Shown piece by piece: positions 50,408-60,871 of a stretch of 64,000 bases of DNA. The position numbers were made by a program, and so were the translations under genes. Within the stretch, counting starts at the first letter, position 1. Each line of letters starts with the position of its first letter. This DNA comes from Halomonas organivorans (GTDB lineage: Bacteria; Pseudomonadota; Gammaproteobacteria; Pseudomonadales; Halomonadaceae), in assembly GCF_014192055.1 (NCBI RefSeq), contig NZ_JACHXM010000003.1, positions 1-64,000 on the forward strand. The letters run 5' to 3'. Below the pieces are notes generated by a model that saw nothing but the letters and a program-made list of their open reading frames with translations, was not told the origin of the DNA and did no database searches.

Positions 50408-51756
50408 CAGGCCTCTTTCTCGATCATGGTGAGGTTGTCACGCAGGATGGGACCGTATTCGTACTTGCCGGGGCACACATAGGTGCACAGCGCCAGGTCC
50501 TCCTCGTCCAGCTCCAGACAGCCGAGCTGCATCGCCGTCTCGATGTCACCGACGATCAGCGAGCGCAGCAGCTGGGTGGGCAGGATATCCAGCGGCATCA
50601 CTTCCTCGTAGGCCCCCACCGGCACCATGGCCCGCTCGGACCCGTTGGTGGACGTGGTCGGGGCGTAGTCGTGAAGGCCCTTGATGCGTGACAGGTAGAT
50701 GCCGAGTACCGAGTGGCGGTTGCTGCCAGGGGACATCCAGCCCATGAAGGTACGCTTGTTGCCTTCCTCGAGCAGGCTGAGCTGCTGGTGGAAACGGCCC
50801 AGGAAGCGCAGGCTTCCCTCGGCGGTGAAACCGGAGAACACCGACCCGGAAATCACGCGGGTATCCTCGGGCTCGCGGACCTCGCCGGCCAGCAGCTCCT
50901 CGGTGCTGGCGCCCACCCGGGTGCGCAGCAGCCGCGGCTGCTCGGCGCGCGGCCCGCCAACGGCCACCACGCGGCTGACGTCGAGCTTGCCCTCGCTGAA
51001 CAGCTTGCCGAAGGCGATGACGTCCTGATAACCGATGTGCCAGACCTGCTTGTGCAGGGCCACGGGCGAGAGATGGTGGATATGGGTACCGACCAGGCCG
51101 GCGGGATGCCGCCCGCCGAAGGTCTCGGTCTGCACGCCGGCCACGTCGCCGCCGGGTACCTGGGCCTCGGGCGCGGTACACAGGAACACCTTGCCCTCGG
51201 TCAACCGCGACAGCACCTTGAGGCCATCCTCGAAGGCCTGTGGCTGCTCGTTGATGATGACGGCAGGGTCGGCGGAGAGCGGGTGGGTATCGATGGCAGT
51301 GACGAAGATATTCTCCGGTGTACCGTCAATGGCCGGGGTACGCGAGTAGGGGCGGGTGCGCAGCGCCGTCCACAGCCCGGACTCGACCAGTTGGTCGACC
51401 ACACTCTGGCGCTCCAGGGAGGCCAGCTTGTCACGGCCGTGGGCGGAGAATTCCACCGCTTCTTCGGACTCGTCGACCTTGATCACCACCGACAGCAGCC
51501 TGCGTTTCTCGCCACGGTGGATGGCCACGACCTCGCCGGCGGCTGGCGCGGTGAAGCGCACGCCGTCGATCTTCTTGTCGGTGAAGAGCAGCTGGCCCAG
51601 TTTGACCTTGTCTCCCTCCCGGACCTCCATGGTCGGCTTCATGCCGATATAGTCGGTGCCGAGAACGGCCACGTGGCGTACCGGACGCGCATTCTCGATG
51701 CGCTGCTCCGGTGCTCCCGTGATGGGGAGATCCAGGCCTTTCTTGACTTCGATCAT
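50407..51756 (-). CDS. nqrA: Na+-NQR subunit A
   Basis: NqrA is the peripheral cytosolic subunit that contacts quinone. The 449-residue protein starts [21 protein letters not shown] at 51756, the conserved family N-terminus; the open frame upstream is not protein-like. Later segments include [31 protein letters not shown] and the C-terminal [16 protein letters not shown]. It is the first gene of the operon, behind a good promoter candidate. Confidence 0.97.
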   Translation of the reverse strand: MIEVKKGLDLPITGAPEQRIENARPVRHVAVLGTDYIGMKPTMEVREGDKVKLGQLLFTDKKIDGVRFTAPAAGEVVAIHRGEKRRLLSVVIKVDESEEAVEFSAHGRDKLASLERQSVVDQLVESGLWTALRTRPYSRTPAIDGTPENIFVTAIDTHPLSADPAVIINEQPQAFEDGLKVLSRLTEGKVFLCTAPEAQVPGGDVAGVQTETFGGRHPAGLVGTHIHHLSPVALHKQVWHIGYQDVIAFGKLFSEGKLDVSRVVAVGGPRAEQPRLLRTRVGASTEELLAGEVREPEDTRVISGSVFSGFTAEGSLRFLGRFHQQLSLLEEGNKRTFMGWMSPGSNRHSVLGIYLSRIKGLHDYAPTTSTNGSERAMVPVGAYEEVMPLDILPTQLLRSLIVGDIETAMQLGCLELDEEDLALCTYVCPGKYEYGPILRDNLTMIEKEA

Positions 51757-51885
51757 AGTCTCGCCCAGTTGATGGATCTGATATACGAAGGAAAGGGGTG
51801 CGAATGGATCGGATTCTTGTAGGTTGTCAGAATGACACCAGTCGGGCTCGAGACGCGCTCGAACCACCCCGGAAAAATCCCCCGT

Positions 51886-51914
51886 ATTATAAAGAGAAGC
51901 CGCTGGAATGACTA
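51886..51914 (-). promoter_or_regulatory. Putative nqr operon promoter
   Basis: On the minus strand TAGTCA (51909-51914) and a perfect TATAAT (51886-51891) are separated by 17 bases. Transcription would begin near 51880, giving a leader of about 124 bases before nqrA. Confidence 0.55.
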
Positions 51915-52006
51915 CCTGCCGAAGGTCGCACACGGGCAAGTGCTCGCCGCGGCGGGATCGCCTGGAGAGTCCAAAAAGCGTTGACGGATAGTCGTTTGGA
52001 GATAGG

Positions 52007-52031
52007 CCGCTCCCGGCGTGGCCGGGAGCGG
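52007..52031 (-). terminator. Hairpin after gap
   Basis: CCGCTCCCGGC (52007-52017) and its exact reverse complement (52021-52031) are separated by three bases. It lies 7 bases after the gap stop codon on the minus strand. No U-tract follows, but position and stem strength fit a transcription end. Confidence 0.65.
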
Positions 52032-52038
52032 GAAGCGC

Positions 52039-53502
52039 TTACCCCTGGGCGCGGGGCAGCTTGAGGAAATCGACGTTGGAGATGTGTTGCAGGATGCGGA
52101 TCACCTGGCAGCTGTAGCCGAACTCATTGTCGTACCACACGTAGAGCACCGCATGCTTGCCGTTGGCGATGGTCGCCTGGGCATCGACGATGCCGGCGTG
52201 GCGGTTGCCGACGAAATCGGTGGAGACCACCTCCGGCGAATCGACGTAGTCGATCTGCTTCTGGTACTGGGAGTCGATCGACATGCGGCGCAGGTAGTCG
52301 TTGAGCGACGCCACGTCGGTCTCGCGCTCCAGGGTCAGGTTGAGGATTGCCATGGAGACATTGGGCGTCGGCACGCGGATGGCGTTGCCGGTCAGCTTGC
52401 CCCCCAGCTCCGGCAGCGCCTTGGCCACCGCCTTGGCCGCGCCGGTTTCGGTCAGCACCATGTTCAACGGCGCGCTGCGCCCACGACGGTCGCCCTTGTG
52501 GTAGTTGTCGATCAGGTTCTGGTCGTTGGTATAGGAGTGCACCGTCTCGACGTGGCCATGGGCGATGCCATACTCGTCGTTGAGCGCCTTGAGGGTCGGC
52601 ACGATGGCGTTGGTGGTACAGGATGCCGCCGAGATGATGCGATCATCGGCGCTGATGTCCTGGTGATTGATGCCGTAGACGATGTTCTTGACGTCGCCCT
52701 TGCCCGGCGCCGTCAGCAGCGCCTTGGCCACGCCCTTGCAGGCCAGGTGCTGGCCGAGACCGTCCTCGTCGCGCCAGATGCCGGTGTTATCCACCACCAC
52801 GGCGTTGTGGATGCCGTAATCGGTGTAATCGACATCGGCCGGCGAGTCGGCGTAGATCACCTGGATGACGTTGCCGTTGGCGGTCAGGGTGCGCGCCTCG
52901 GCATCGACGCTGATGGTGCCTTCGAAGGGCCCGTGGACGCTGTCGCGACGCAGCAGGCTGGCACGCTTTTCCAGATCCTTGGCGATGTCGCCGCGGCCGC
53001 GCACCACGATGGCACGCAGGCGCAGCAGGTTGCCGCCGCCGGCCTTCTCGACCAGCACACGAGCCAGGATGCGACCGATGCGACCGAAGCCGTAGAGCAC
53101 CACGTCCTTGGGCTCGCCGTTACCGGTATCGGCACAGTGGCCGTCGACGATCTCGGCCAGTTCCTTGCGCAGGAAGGCCTCGGCGTCACCGCCCCCCTGC
53201 TTCTTGTAGGCCACGCCCAGCTTGCCCACGTCGACGTGGGCCGGCCCCAGGTTCAACCGGGTCATGGCCTGGACCAGCGGGAAGGTGTCCTGGACGGACA
53301 GCTCGGTGCCCTCGATCTTGCGCACGAACCGGTGGTCCTTGAGGATCCGGATCACGCTGCGATTGAACAGCGAACGGCCGTACAGGGTGGTCACGACGTT
53401 GTTGTGGCGGTAGAGGCTGCCGATCAGCGGGATCATCTGCTCGGCGATCGCCTGATTGTCGTGCCATGCCTGGAAGACGCTATCGAGGGATTGCTGACTC
53501 AC
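52039..53502 (-). CDS. gap: Glyceraldehyde-3-phosphate dehydrogenase, long form
   Basis: This NAD(P)-dependent glyceraldehyde-3-phosphate dehydrogenase has 487 residues, longer than the classic ~335 because of about 130 extra N-terminal residues before the Rossmann motif YGFGRIGR (137-144). The catalytic Cys295 is in SAASCTTNAI, and RVPTPNVSM and the C-terminal WYDNEFGYS are conserved. A long form with the same neighbours (nqr and mfd) is found in Pseudomonas. It is transcribed toward nqrA and away from mfd. Confidence 0.95.
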   Translation of the reverse strand: MSQQSLDSVFQAWHDNQAIAEQMIPLIGSLYRHNNVVTTLYGRSLFNRSVIRILKDHRFVRKIEGTELSVQDTFPLVQAMTRLNLGPAHVDVGKLGVAYKKQGGGDAEAFLRKELAEIVDGHCADTGNGEPKDVVLYGFGRIGRILARVLVEKAGGGNLLRLRAIVVRGRGDIAKDLEKRASLLRRDSVHGPFEGTISVDAEARTLTANGNVIQVIYADSPADVDYTDYGIHNAVVVDNTGIWRDEDGLGQHLACKGVAKALLTAPGKGDVKNIVYGINHQDISADDRIISAASCTTNAIVPTLKALNDEYGIAHGHVETVHSYTNDQNLIDNYHKGDRRGRSAPLNMVLTETGAAKAVAKALPELGGKLTGNAIRVPTPNVSMAILNLTLERETDVASLNDYLRRMSIDSQYQKQIDYVDSPEVVSTDFVGNRHAGIVDAQATIANGKHAVLYVWYDNEFGYSCQVIRILQHISNVDFLKLPRAQG

Positions 53503-53730
53503 GTGGGGCCTCTCTATGGGGTTGAGATGTCGGCGGTATTATCCGGCCCCCTCCCCGCCAGGGCAATCACGGGATGGTCGCAGGCGCTGTAGGGGATTTA
53601 CAGAAACCCGCATTTGACTACAAGCGGGCGTCATGTCCCCGCCCATCGCCGCCAGGGCCGATCGCCACGAGGCGGTGCGGGGCTGGTATGATGCGCACAG
53701 CCATCCCTTGGATACGACGCAAGCGACGCC

Positions 53731-56700
53731 ATGCCGACCTTCTCGCCACTCGACCCGCCGCGCCCACAGGGGCTGCGTGACACGCTCTACTGGCAGACGC
53801 CTCCCGGCAGTGCCACAGCCCTGGCGCTGGCCCACCTGGCCGAGGACGCCCCGCTGCTGGTGATCACCGCCGATACCGCCGCCGCCCAACGCCTCGAAGG
53901 CGATCTCGCTTTCTACTCGCGGCTGCCGGTGATGCCGTTCCCGGACTGGGAAACCCTGCCCTACGACAGCTTTTCCCCTCACCAGGACATCGTTTCCTCC
54001 CGCCTGCGCACCCTGAGGCGTCTGCAGGAAGGCGAGCACGGCATCGTGCTGGTACCGATCAACACCCTGATGCAGCGCCTGCCCCCGGTGGACTACATCG
54101 CCGGACGGGTGATCACCCTCGAGGTGGGCATGACGCTGGATCGGGAAGCGTTCCGCGATCGGCTGTCGCGAGCGGGCTATCGGGCCGTCGAGACCGTCTA
54201 TGAGCCCGGGGAATACGCCCTGCGCGGTGCACTGATCGATCTCTTCCCGATGGGCTGTGACGCCCCGCTGCGCATCGACCTGTTCGACGACGAGATCGAC
54301 ACCCTCCGCCACTTCGATCCCGACACCCAGCGCAGCGCCGACAAGGTCGAACGCATCGAGCTGCTGCCGGCCCACGAGTACTCGCTGTCCCGCAGCGCCA
54401 TCGCCTGCTTCCGCGAGACGTTCGAGACGCTGTTCGACGTCGACCCACGTCAGTGCCCGCTCTACGTCGACGCCCTCAAGGGCATCCCCTCCCCCGGTCT
54501 CGAGCAGTATCTGCCGCTGTTCTTCGAGGAGACGGCGACGCTGTTCGACCACCTGGCCGAGGGCACCCGCGTGGCGCTGCTACCCGGCGTCTTCGAGGCC
54601 GCCGAGCACCACTGGGCGGCCATCGAGAGTCGCTTTGACAATCTCGGCGTCGACCCGACACGGCCGCTGCTGCCGCCCCACCGCGCTTTCGTGCCGGTGG
54701 CCGAGGCCTTCGGCGCCATCAAGCGCTATCCGAGAGTCGAACTCACCGATGACGCCGAGCATCGCCACGCCGTGGCACCGGCGGCGCGGCCGGCCCCAAC
54801 GCTACCGATCAATGCCAGGGCCAAGCAGCCGCTGGCCGAACTCGACGCCTTCCTGGCCGAGCATGTCGACACCCGCGTGCTGTTCGTGGCCGAGTCTCGC
54901 GGCCGCCGCGAAGCGCTGGAGGAGACCCTGGCGCCACTGGGCATCGCCCTGCCCCATGTCGACGACTTCGCCGCTTTCCTCGATGACTCGAGCCGGACCG
55001 CCATCACCGAAGGCACCATCGACGCCGGCCTGTGGCTGGAAGCCCCTAACCTGGCAGTGATCGGCGAGACCGAACTGTTCGGGGAGGTGGTCCGCCAGAG
55101 CCGACGCCGCGAGAAGGCCACCGACGACGGCGAACTGGCCATCCGTCACCTGGCCGAACTCAAGCCCGGTGCCCCGGTGGTCCACCAGGCCCACGGCGTG
55201 GGACGCTATCGCGGCCTGGAAACGCTGGAGGCCGGCGGCCAGGCGGCCGAGTTCGTGGCCCTGGAATATGCCGACGGCGCCAGGCTCTACGTTCCGGTGG
55301 ACAGCCTGCACCTGATCTCGCGCTATGCCGGTGTCGACGACGAGCTGGCCCCCCTGCATCGACTGGGCTCCGAGCAGTGGGACAAGGCCAAGAAGAAAGC
55401 GGCCGAACGCATTCGCGACACCGCCGCCGAACTGCTGGACGTCTACGCCCGCCGCGAGGCTCGGGAGGGCTTCGCCTGCGCGACGCCGGACGCCGAGTAT
55501 GCGCGCTTCGCGGGCAGTTTCCCCTTCGAGGAGACCCCCGACCAGCGCGCCGCCATCGAAGCAGTGGTCGGCGACATGACCGCACCGCGCCCCATGGACC
55601 GGGTCGTGTGCGGCGACGTCGGCTTCGGCAAGACCGAGGTGGCAATGCGCGCCGCCTTCCTGGCGGTGCATTCCGACCGCCAGGTGGTAGTGCTGGTCCC
55701 CACCACCCTGCTCGCCCGCCAGCATTTTGAAAACTTCCGCGACCGCTTTGCCGACACCGCCGTGAACATCGAGCTGGTATCGCGCTTCACCGGCGGTCAG
55801 GGCCAAGCCGCCGCCAAGAAGCGCATCGAGGAAGGCAAGGCGGACATCGTCATCGGCACCCACAAGCTGCTGTCGAAAACGATGCGCTTTCCCAAGATGG
55901 GCCTGCTGGTCATCGATGAGGAGCACCGTTTCGGGGTCGCCCAGAAGGAGCGCCTGAAGAGCCTGCGCGCCGAAGTGGACATCCTCACGCTCACCGCCAC
56001 GCCCATTCCCCGCACTCTCAACATGGCGATGAGCGGCATCCGCGACCTGTCGATCATCGCCACTCCGCCGGCCCGGCGCCTGTCGGTGAAGACCTTCGTC
56101 CAGCAGCGCGACGAGGCGGTGATCAAGGAAGCGATCCTGCGCGAGATCCTGCGTGGCGGCCAGGTCTACTTCCTGCACAACGAGGTCAAGACCATCGAAA
56201 CCGCCGCCGAGGCGGTGCGAGGCCTGGTGCCCGAGGCCCGGGTCGGCGTGGCCCATGGCCAGTTGCCCGAGCGCTCCCTCGAGCGAGTCATGTCGGACTT
56301 CTATCACAAGCGCTTCAACGTGCTGGTCTGCTCGACCATCATCGAGACCGGCATCGACGTGCCCAGCGCCAACACCATCGTGATCGAGCGGGCCGACAAG
56401 TTCGGGCTGGCCCAGCTGCATCAGCTGCGCGGCCGGGTCGGCCGCAGCCACCACCAGGCCTACGCCTACCTGCTGGCCCCGCCGCCGAGAGCCATGAGCC
56501 GCGATGCCGTGAAGCGACTGGAAGCCATCGGCCAGGCCGAGGATCTCGGCGCCGGCTTCACGCTGGCCAGCCACGACATGGAGATCCGCGGCGCCGGGGA
56601 GCTGCTGGGCGAGGAGCAGAGCGGCCAGATGGAGGCCCTCGGCTACAGCCTCTACATGCAGATGCTCGACCGCGCCGTGAAGGCGATTCGCGAGGGCAAG

Positions 56701-57180
56701 ACGCCGAATATCGAGGCACCGCTCGACGAAGGCGTGGAGATCGGTCTCAACCTGCCGGCACTGATCCCCGACGACTACCTGCACGACGTTCAGCAGCGCC
56801 TGGTGATGTACAAGCGTATCGCCAGCGCCGAGACCGAGGCCGAGCTCAAGGAACTTCAGGTGGAGATGATCGATCGCTTCGGCCTGCTGCCGTCACCGGT
56901 CAAGACCCTGCTGCGCCAGACCCGCTTGCGCCAGCGCGCCGAGCGACTGGGCATCGCCCGCCTCGAGGCCGGCCCCGAGAAAGGGAGAGTGATCTTTGCC
57001 GGCCATACCCGGGTCGATCCGCTGATCCTGGTGGAGATGATCCAGCGCGAGCCGAACCGCTATCGGCTGGATGGCGCCGACACCCTGCGCTTCGACGCCG
57101 AGATGGCAAGCGAGGAGACCCGCTTTACGGTAGTCGAGCAACTGCTCGAGTCGCTGAACCGCAAGGCCGAGGCGGCATGA
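53731..57180 (+). CDS. mfd: Transcription-repair coupling factor Mfd
   Basis: Mfd removes RNA polymerase stalled at DNA lesions and recruits UvrA. The protein is 1149 residues, the usual size. The N-terminal UvrB-like part (YDSFSPHQDIVSSRLRTLRRL) is followed by the RNA-polymerase interaction domain (PGAPVVHQAHGVGRYRGLETL), then the RecG-like translocase with Walker A GDVGFGKTE (628-636) and DEEHRFG starting at 729, ending with the C-terminal autoinhibitory domain. It is transcribed divergently from gap. Confidence 0.98.
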   Translation: MPTFSPLDPPRPQGLRDTLYWQTPPGSATALALAHLAEDAPLLVITADTAAAQRLEGDLAFYSRLPVMPFPDWETLPYDSFSPHQDIVSSRLRTLRRLQEGEHGIVLVPINTLMQRLPPVDYIAGRVITLEVGMTLDREAFRDRLSRAGYRAVETVYEPGEYALRGALIDLFPMGCDAPLRIDLFDDEIDTLRHFDPDTQRSADKVERIELLPAHEYSLSRSAIACFRETFETLFDVDPRQCPLYVDALKGIPSPGLEQYLPLFFEETATLFDHLAEGTRVALLPGVFEAAEHHWAAIESRFDNLGVDPTRPLLPPHRAFVPVAEAFGAIKRYPRVELTDDAEHRHAVAPAARPAPTLPINARAKQPLAELDAFLAEHVDTRVLFVAESRGRREALEETLAPLGIALPHVDDFAAFLDDSSRTAITEGTIDAGLWLEAPNLAVIGETELFGEVVRQSRRREKATDDGELAIRHLAELKPGAPVVHQAHGVGRYRGLETLEAGGQAAEFVALEYADGARLYVPVDSLHLISRYAGVDDELAPLHRLGSEQWDKAKKKAAERIRDTAAELLDVYARREAREGFACATPDAEYARFAGSFPFEETPDQRAAIEAVVGDMTAPRPMDRVVCGDVGFGKTEVAMRAAFLAVHSDRQVVVLVPTTLLARQHFENFRDRFADTAVNIELVSRFTGGQGQAAAKKRIEEGKADIVIGTHKLLSKTMRFPKMGLLVIDEEHRFGVAQKERLKSLRAEVDILTLTATPIPRTLNMAMSGIRDLSIIATPPARRLSVKTFVQQRDEAVIKEAILREILRGGQVYFLHNEVKTIETAAEAVRGLVPEARVGVAHGQLPERSLERVMSDFYHKRFNVLVCSTIIETGIDVPSANTIVIERADKFGLAQLHQLRGRVGRSHHQAYAYLLAPPPRAMSRDAVKRLEAIGQAEDLGAGFTLASHDMEIRGAGELLGEEQSGQMEALGYSLYMQMLDRAVKAIREGKTPNIEAPLDEGVEIGLNLPALIPDDYLHDVQQRLVMYKRIASAETEAELKELQVEMIDRFGLLPSPVKTLLRQTRLRQRAERLGIARLEAGPEKGRVIFAGHTRVDPLILVEMIQREPNRYRLDGADTLRFDAEMASEETRFTVVEQLLESLNRKAEAA

Positions 57181-57329
57181 CGGGATCGAGAGCGAGGCCA
57201 GGAACTCCTTACTCTTTACATATCGCTCCACTGGCGAACCGTCGCCACCTCGGGCACTCTAACGCCACGGTCGGTGGCCTCGGCAAGCAGGCGGCCGCCC
57301 CATGACCCATCAGACGAGACGATGACCAA

Positions 57330-58382
57330 ATGACCCCTTCACTCCTTCGTGGGCCCCTCGCCCGCGCCACCCTGCTGTTCGGGCTGGGCACCGTCCTCGC
57401 CGCCCCCCTTCATGCCAGCGAGGACTTGCCGCGCGGCTATTATCCGTTGCCAGAGGAAGGCGACCTGGTCGGCGAGGTCTATACCGTCGTGGCCGACGAG
57501 GACGACACCCTGATCGACATCGGCCACCAACACGGCATCGGCTACCGCGCCATGGTCCGCGCCAACCCGAATGTCAGCGTCTGGTATCCCGGCGAGGGGA
57601 CCGAGGTGACGATTCCCGGCCAATTCATCCTGCCGGACGCGCCGCGCACCGGCATCGTGATCAACGTCGCCGAGATGCGCCTCTACTACTACCCCCCCGC
57701 CGAGGAGGGCGCACAGCCCATCGTCCAGACCTACCCCCTCGGCGTCGGTCGCCAGGACTGGGAAACGCCGCTGGGCAATACCACCATCACGGAAATGGTC
57801 AAGGACCCGGCCTGGTATCCGCCGGCCTCCATACGTCGCGAGCATGCCGAATCCGGCGATCCGCTGCCCAGCGTGGTGCCTGCCGGCCCCGACAATCCCC
57901 TGGGTACTCGCAAGATGCGCCTCGGCATTCCCGGCTACCTGATCCACGGCACCAACAAGCCGGAAGGCGTGGGCATGCGAGTGTCCCACGGCTGCGTACG
58001 GATGCTGCCGGAAGACGTGGAGCGCCTGTTCGACCAGATCTCGGTCGGCACCCAGGTGCGGTTGATCAACGAGAGCTTCAAGCTCGGCTGGTCCGACGGC
58101 ACTCTCTTCGTCCAGGCCTACCCCTACCTCGACGAGAAACAGGGCACCACCATCCAGCGGGTCACCGAGGCCCTGGATCTGGTGGGCGCCAGCGTCGACG
58201 GGCTCGACTATCCGGTCGACTATGCACGCCTGCGCGAGGTCGTCGAGGTGCCAGGCGGCATGCCGGTGGCCCTGGAGACGCCCCCAGAGCCTAAGCCAGC
58301 CCCGCGCTTCTACGAGCAACTGGAGCTGGTCACCGCTGACGCGTCTCGGGCCGACGCCGAGACGCCACGGCAAGAGGGCTGA
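57330..58382 (+). CDS. L,D-transpeptidase with LysM-like region (YcfS/YbiS-type)
   Basis: This periplasmic YkuD-family enzyme of 350 residues has a signal peptide (cleavage near HAS-ED, residue 30), a LysM-like region (about 47-95), and a catalytic domain (about 107-260) with HGT at 206-208 and HGCVRM at 220-225, so Cys222 is the nucleophile. Such enzymes make 3-3 peptidoglycan crosslinks or attach Braun-type lipoproteins. The C-terminal 80 residues are Pro/Glu-rich. Confidence 0.92.
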   Translation: MTPSLLRGPLARATLLFGLGTVLAAPLHASEDLPRGYYPLPEEGDLVGEVYTVVADEDDTLIDIGHQHGIGYRAMVRANPNVSVWYPGEGTEVTIPGQFILPDAPRTGIVINVAEMRLYYYPPAEEGAQPIVQTYPLGVGRQDWETPLGNTTITEMVKDPAWYPPASIRREHAESGDPLPSVVPAGPDNPLGTRKMRLGIPGYLIHGTNKPEGVGMRVSHGCVRMLPEDVERLFDQISVGTQVRLINESFKLGWSDGTLFVQAYPYLDEKQGTTIQRVTEALDLVGASVDGLDYPVDYARLREVVEVPGGMPVALETPPEPKPAPRFYEQLELVTADASRADAETPRQEG

Positions 58383-58389
58383 CACCCCG

Positions 58390-58412
58390 GGGCCCGGCCA
58401 TCCGCCGGGCCC
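58390..58412. terminator. Bidirectional terminator hairpin
   Basis: GGGCCCGGC (58390-58398) and its exact reverse complement (58404-58412) are separated by CATCC. It lies between two convergent genes: 8 bases after the L,D-transpeptidase stop and 3 bases after the stop of the minus-strand GGDEF/EAL gene. There is no long U-tract. Confidence 0.65.
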
Positions 58413-58414
58413 TC

Positions 58415-60871
58415 TCAATCGTCGATGCCAGAACCATAGCTGCCACCTCCCGCCGGTTCCGTGGCACCTTGACCCCTCCCGAGTTGCTCGCCCTCCCCGC
58501 GTTCTTGATTCGTTGCTCCCGCGCCCCAGACAGACGACGTCCCCGCTTCACCGACAAGCGGAGCTGCCGTCATTGCCTCGAGCGGCTGGCTGACATCGAA
58601 GAGCCGCCCCTGGGCCGAGACGAAGTTCATTCTCCGGATCGCCACCAATTGATCCGATGTCGCCACGCCGGTCACGGTGATGTGATGCCCCCCCAGCTTG
58701 GCCATGTCGCGCAGGCTCTTGAGCAGCAGCAGGGCCGAGCGGTCGCGCGGGATGCCCGTCATCAGCTCGGCCTCCAGCACCAGCCGGGACAGCGGTTGGC
58801 GAAAGATGGCATCCAGCGCGTGGGAAGAGTGCGCAAGCCCCTTGAGGGCAACCCCGAATCCCTGGTCACGGCAGTAGCGCAGTGCCGCCTGCAGCGACCA
58901 GGGCTCGCCCAGTTCCTCACCCTGCAGCTGCAGTTCGAAGCACGAGGTCGCCAGCGCCAGCTCCCTGCATCGATTCGCCAGCTCGTCGACGAATGCCGTG
59001 TCCATGACTTGCCCGATGCCGACCGGAAGCGCCCAGCGCGTGGGAATGGCACGGACACCTTCGTGATCTCGCACGGCACGCGCCAGGCTCGCCAGGCCCT
59101 CGACGGCCAATCGACACACCGTGCGATCCAGCAAGGCACGACGGCCCGCCGTCTCGGCCAGCCTGACCAGCTCTTCCTGCGGTACATCCCCCCAATGGGG
59201 ATGCCGCCAGCGGACGATCAGCTCACCGCCACAGCGACGACGATCCGCCAGCAGAAAATGCGGCTCGACGCTCAGCCGCAACTGTACCGCGAGTCGCTCC
59301 GGGGACAACCGCTCCAGCACCTCGGTGAGGGCCAGGAAACGCTCCTTGGACGCCACGGATTCCGCCTCCAGCATGCGGGGGCGCCGCTCCCCACTACGCA
59401 GCATCTGCCGAGCGGCGCCCTGAGCCTCTTCCAAAAGCGCGAACGGCGTCGTGCCCTCGACCGACAGGGCAACCCCGATCCGTGGCAACAGCATCCGGTC
59501 GGCACGGCCGATCCGAAACGGAGCCGACAGGCTTTCCTGGAGCCGTTCGGCCAACGCCATTCCGACCGGAGACCGGCCATCGTCTGCCACCGGTAGAACG
59601 CTCATGACGGCAAAGACGTCGCCTTCGATATGGGCGACATAGCCCTCACCCCGCGTGACACGACGCAGGCGTTTGGCAATGCGCTGAATCGCCTCCTCGG
59701 TGCCGGCGGCGCCCAACGAGTCTCGCAGGCCGTCCAGGCGATCGAAGCCGATCCAGCATAGTTGAAGGCGCTGTCGATTCTCGAGGTAGTCTTGCAGGCG
59801 ACGTTCGAGCCGCGGACGACTCGGCAGCCCGGTCAGCTCGTCGATGTCGAAACGCAAGCGCTGCCGGCGACGGCGACGCTCCATCCACATCGCCACCAGC
59901 ATCGCCATCATGGCGACGATGGCCAGCCCCGAGGCAGCAAGAATCAGCCGATCGCCCCAGCGACGACGACTCGCCACGCTCTCTGGCACGTCGACATACT
60001 GGACATCGTCGCGCAGTGATTCTGCCACGCGCTGCCGATCGGCATAGCGCACCCTCGGTACGGCCGGTGCCGTTGCCTCACCACCGTCTTCCAGCAGTGT
60101 CAGCAGGCGTTCGGCCACTCCCGAGGCATCCGGCTGCACGCCGCCAACGCAGCCGTCCTTCAGCCATTCAGGCATCAGGCACCAGACGCTTCCGGCCTCC
60201 TGCAACAGCGATAACGCCTGCTGGCGTTGCGCCAGGTCGGGCAGGGCCAGCAGGACGTGGGCGGCATTGTCTCTCGCACCAGGCAGGTCTTGTCCCAGGA
60301 TACCCAGGGCATCCACGCGCCCTTCCCCATTCGTCAGGATGCTCTCCAGCGCCCGCAGGGGAGAATTCACCGTGACCCACCCCACCAGCCTGGGGGCACC
60401 GCTGGCATGACGCACCCAGGCCAGATGACGCAGCAATACCGGCAGCAGGTCGAGGTGCCCCGCCCCTTGCTGGCGCAGCCACTGACGATAGATCGGGGAA
60501 AATACGCCGTAGGCCACCAGTTGGTCCGCCGCCGCCTCGTGACGGGTCGCGACGAGCTTGCGATATGCCGCCACTGCAGCGTCGTGGAGCAGGATGACCC
60601 TGGAACCTTCCAGGAGATCGCGTCGAAGCAGCGTCTCGTAGAGCGACTCCGTCGACACTGCGCCACCACGCAGATACACGACCTGCAGCGCCCCGGGGCC
60701 CTGATCGGCTTCCAGTCGATCCCCCAGTTCGGCGAGCAACTGCCGATCCAGTCGCTGCCCCGGCTCGCCCGGGGCGATCACCAGGGTGGAAACCGCTCCC
60801 CAGCAAGGGCCGACGACACTCAGCGCTGCCAGGAGCAACGCACCGCCTGCCCAGCGTCGCATCCCCCTCAT
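58415..60871 (-). CDS. Degenerate GGDEF-EAL protein with periplasmic sensor domain
   Basis: This 818-residue inner-membrane protein has a signal-type N-terminus (MRGMRRWAGGALLLAALSVV), a periplasmic domain of about 280 residues, one transmembrane helix (about 308-330), then GGDEF-like (about 335-480) and EAL-like (about 515-770) domains. Both active sites are altered: EGDVF replaces GGDEF and ELI replaces EAL. It should therefore neither make nor cleave cyclic di-GMP, but may bind it or other proteins, like LapD or CsrD. The start is the ATG at 60871 or the one at 60862. A short frame upstream overlaps it by 4 bases. Confidence 0.85.
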   Translation of the reverse strand: MRGMRRWAGGALLLAALSVVGPCWGAVSTLVIAPGEPGQRLDRQLLAELGDRLEADQGPGALQVVYLRGGAVSTESLYETLLRRDLLEGSRVILLHDAAVAAYRKLVATRHEAAADQLVAYGVFSPIYRQWLRQQGAGHLDLLPVLLRHLAWVRHASGAPRLVGWVTVNSPLRALESILTNGEGRVDALGILGQDLPGARDNAAHVLLALPDLAQRQQALSLLQEAGSVWCLMPEWLKDGCVGGVQPDASGVAERLLTLLEDGGEATAPAVPRVRYADRQRVAESLRDDVQYVDVPESVASRRRWGDRLILAASGLAIVAMMAMLVAMWMERRRRRQRLRFDIDELTGLPSRPRLERRLQDYLENRQRLQLCWIGFDRLDGLRDSLGAAGTEEAIQRIAKRLRRVTRGEGYVAHIEGDVFAVMSVLPVADDGRSPVGMALAERLQESLSAPFRIGRADRMLLPRIGVALSVEGTTPFALLEEAQGAARQMLRSGERRPRMLEAESVASKERFLALTEVLERLSPERLAVQLRLSVEPHFLLADRRRCGGELIVRWRHPHWGDVPQEELVRLAETAGRRALLDRTVCRLAVEGLASLARAVRDHEGVRAIPTRWALPVGIGQVMDTAFVDELANRCRELALATSCFELQLQGEELGEPWSLQAALRYCRDQGFGVALKGLAHSSHALDAIFRQPLSRLVLEAELMTGIPRDRSALLLLKSLRDMAKLGGHHITVTGVATSDQLVAIRRMNFVSAQGRLFDVSQPLEAMTAAPLVGEAGTSSVWGAGATNQERGEGEQLGRGQGATEPAGGGSYGSGIDD

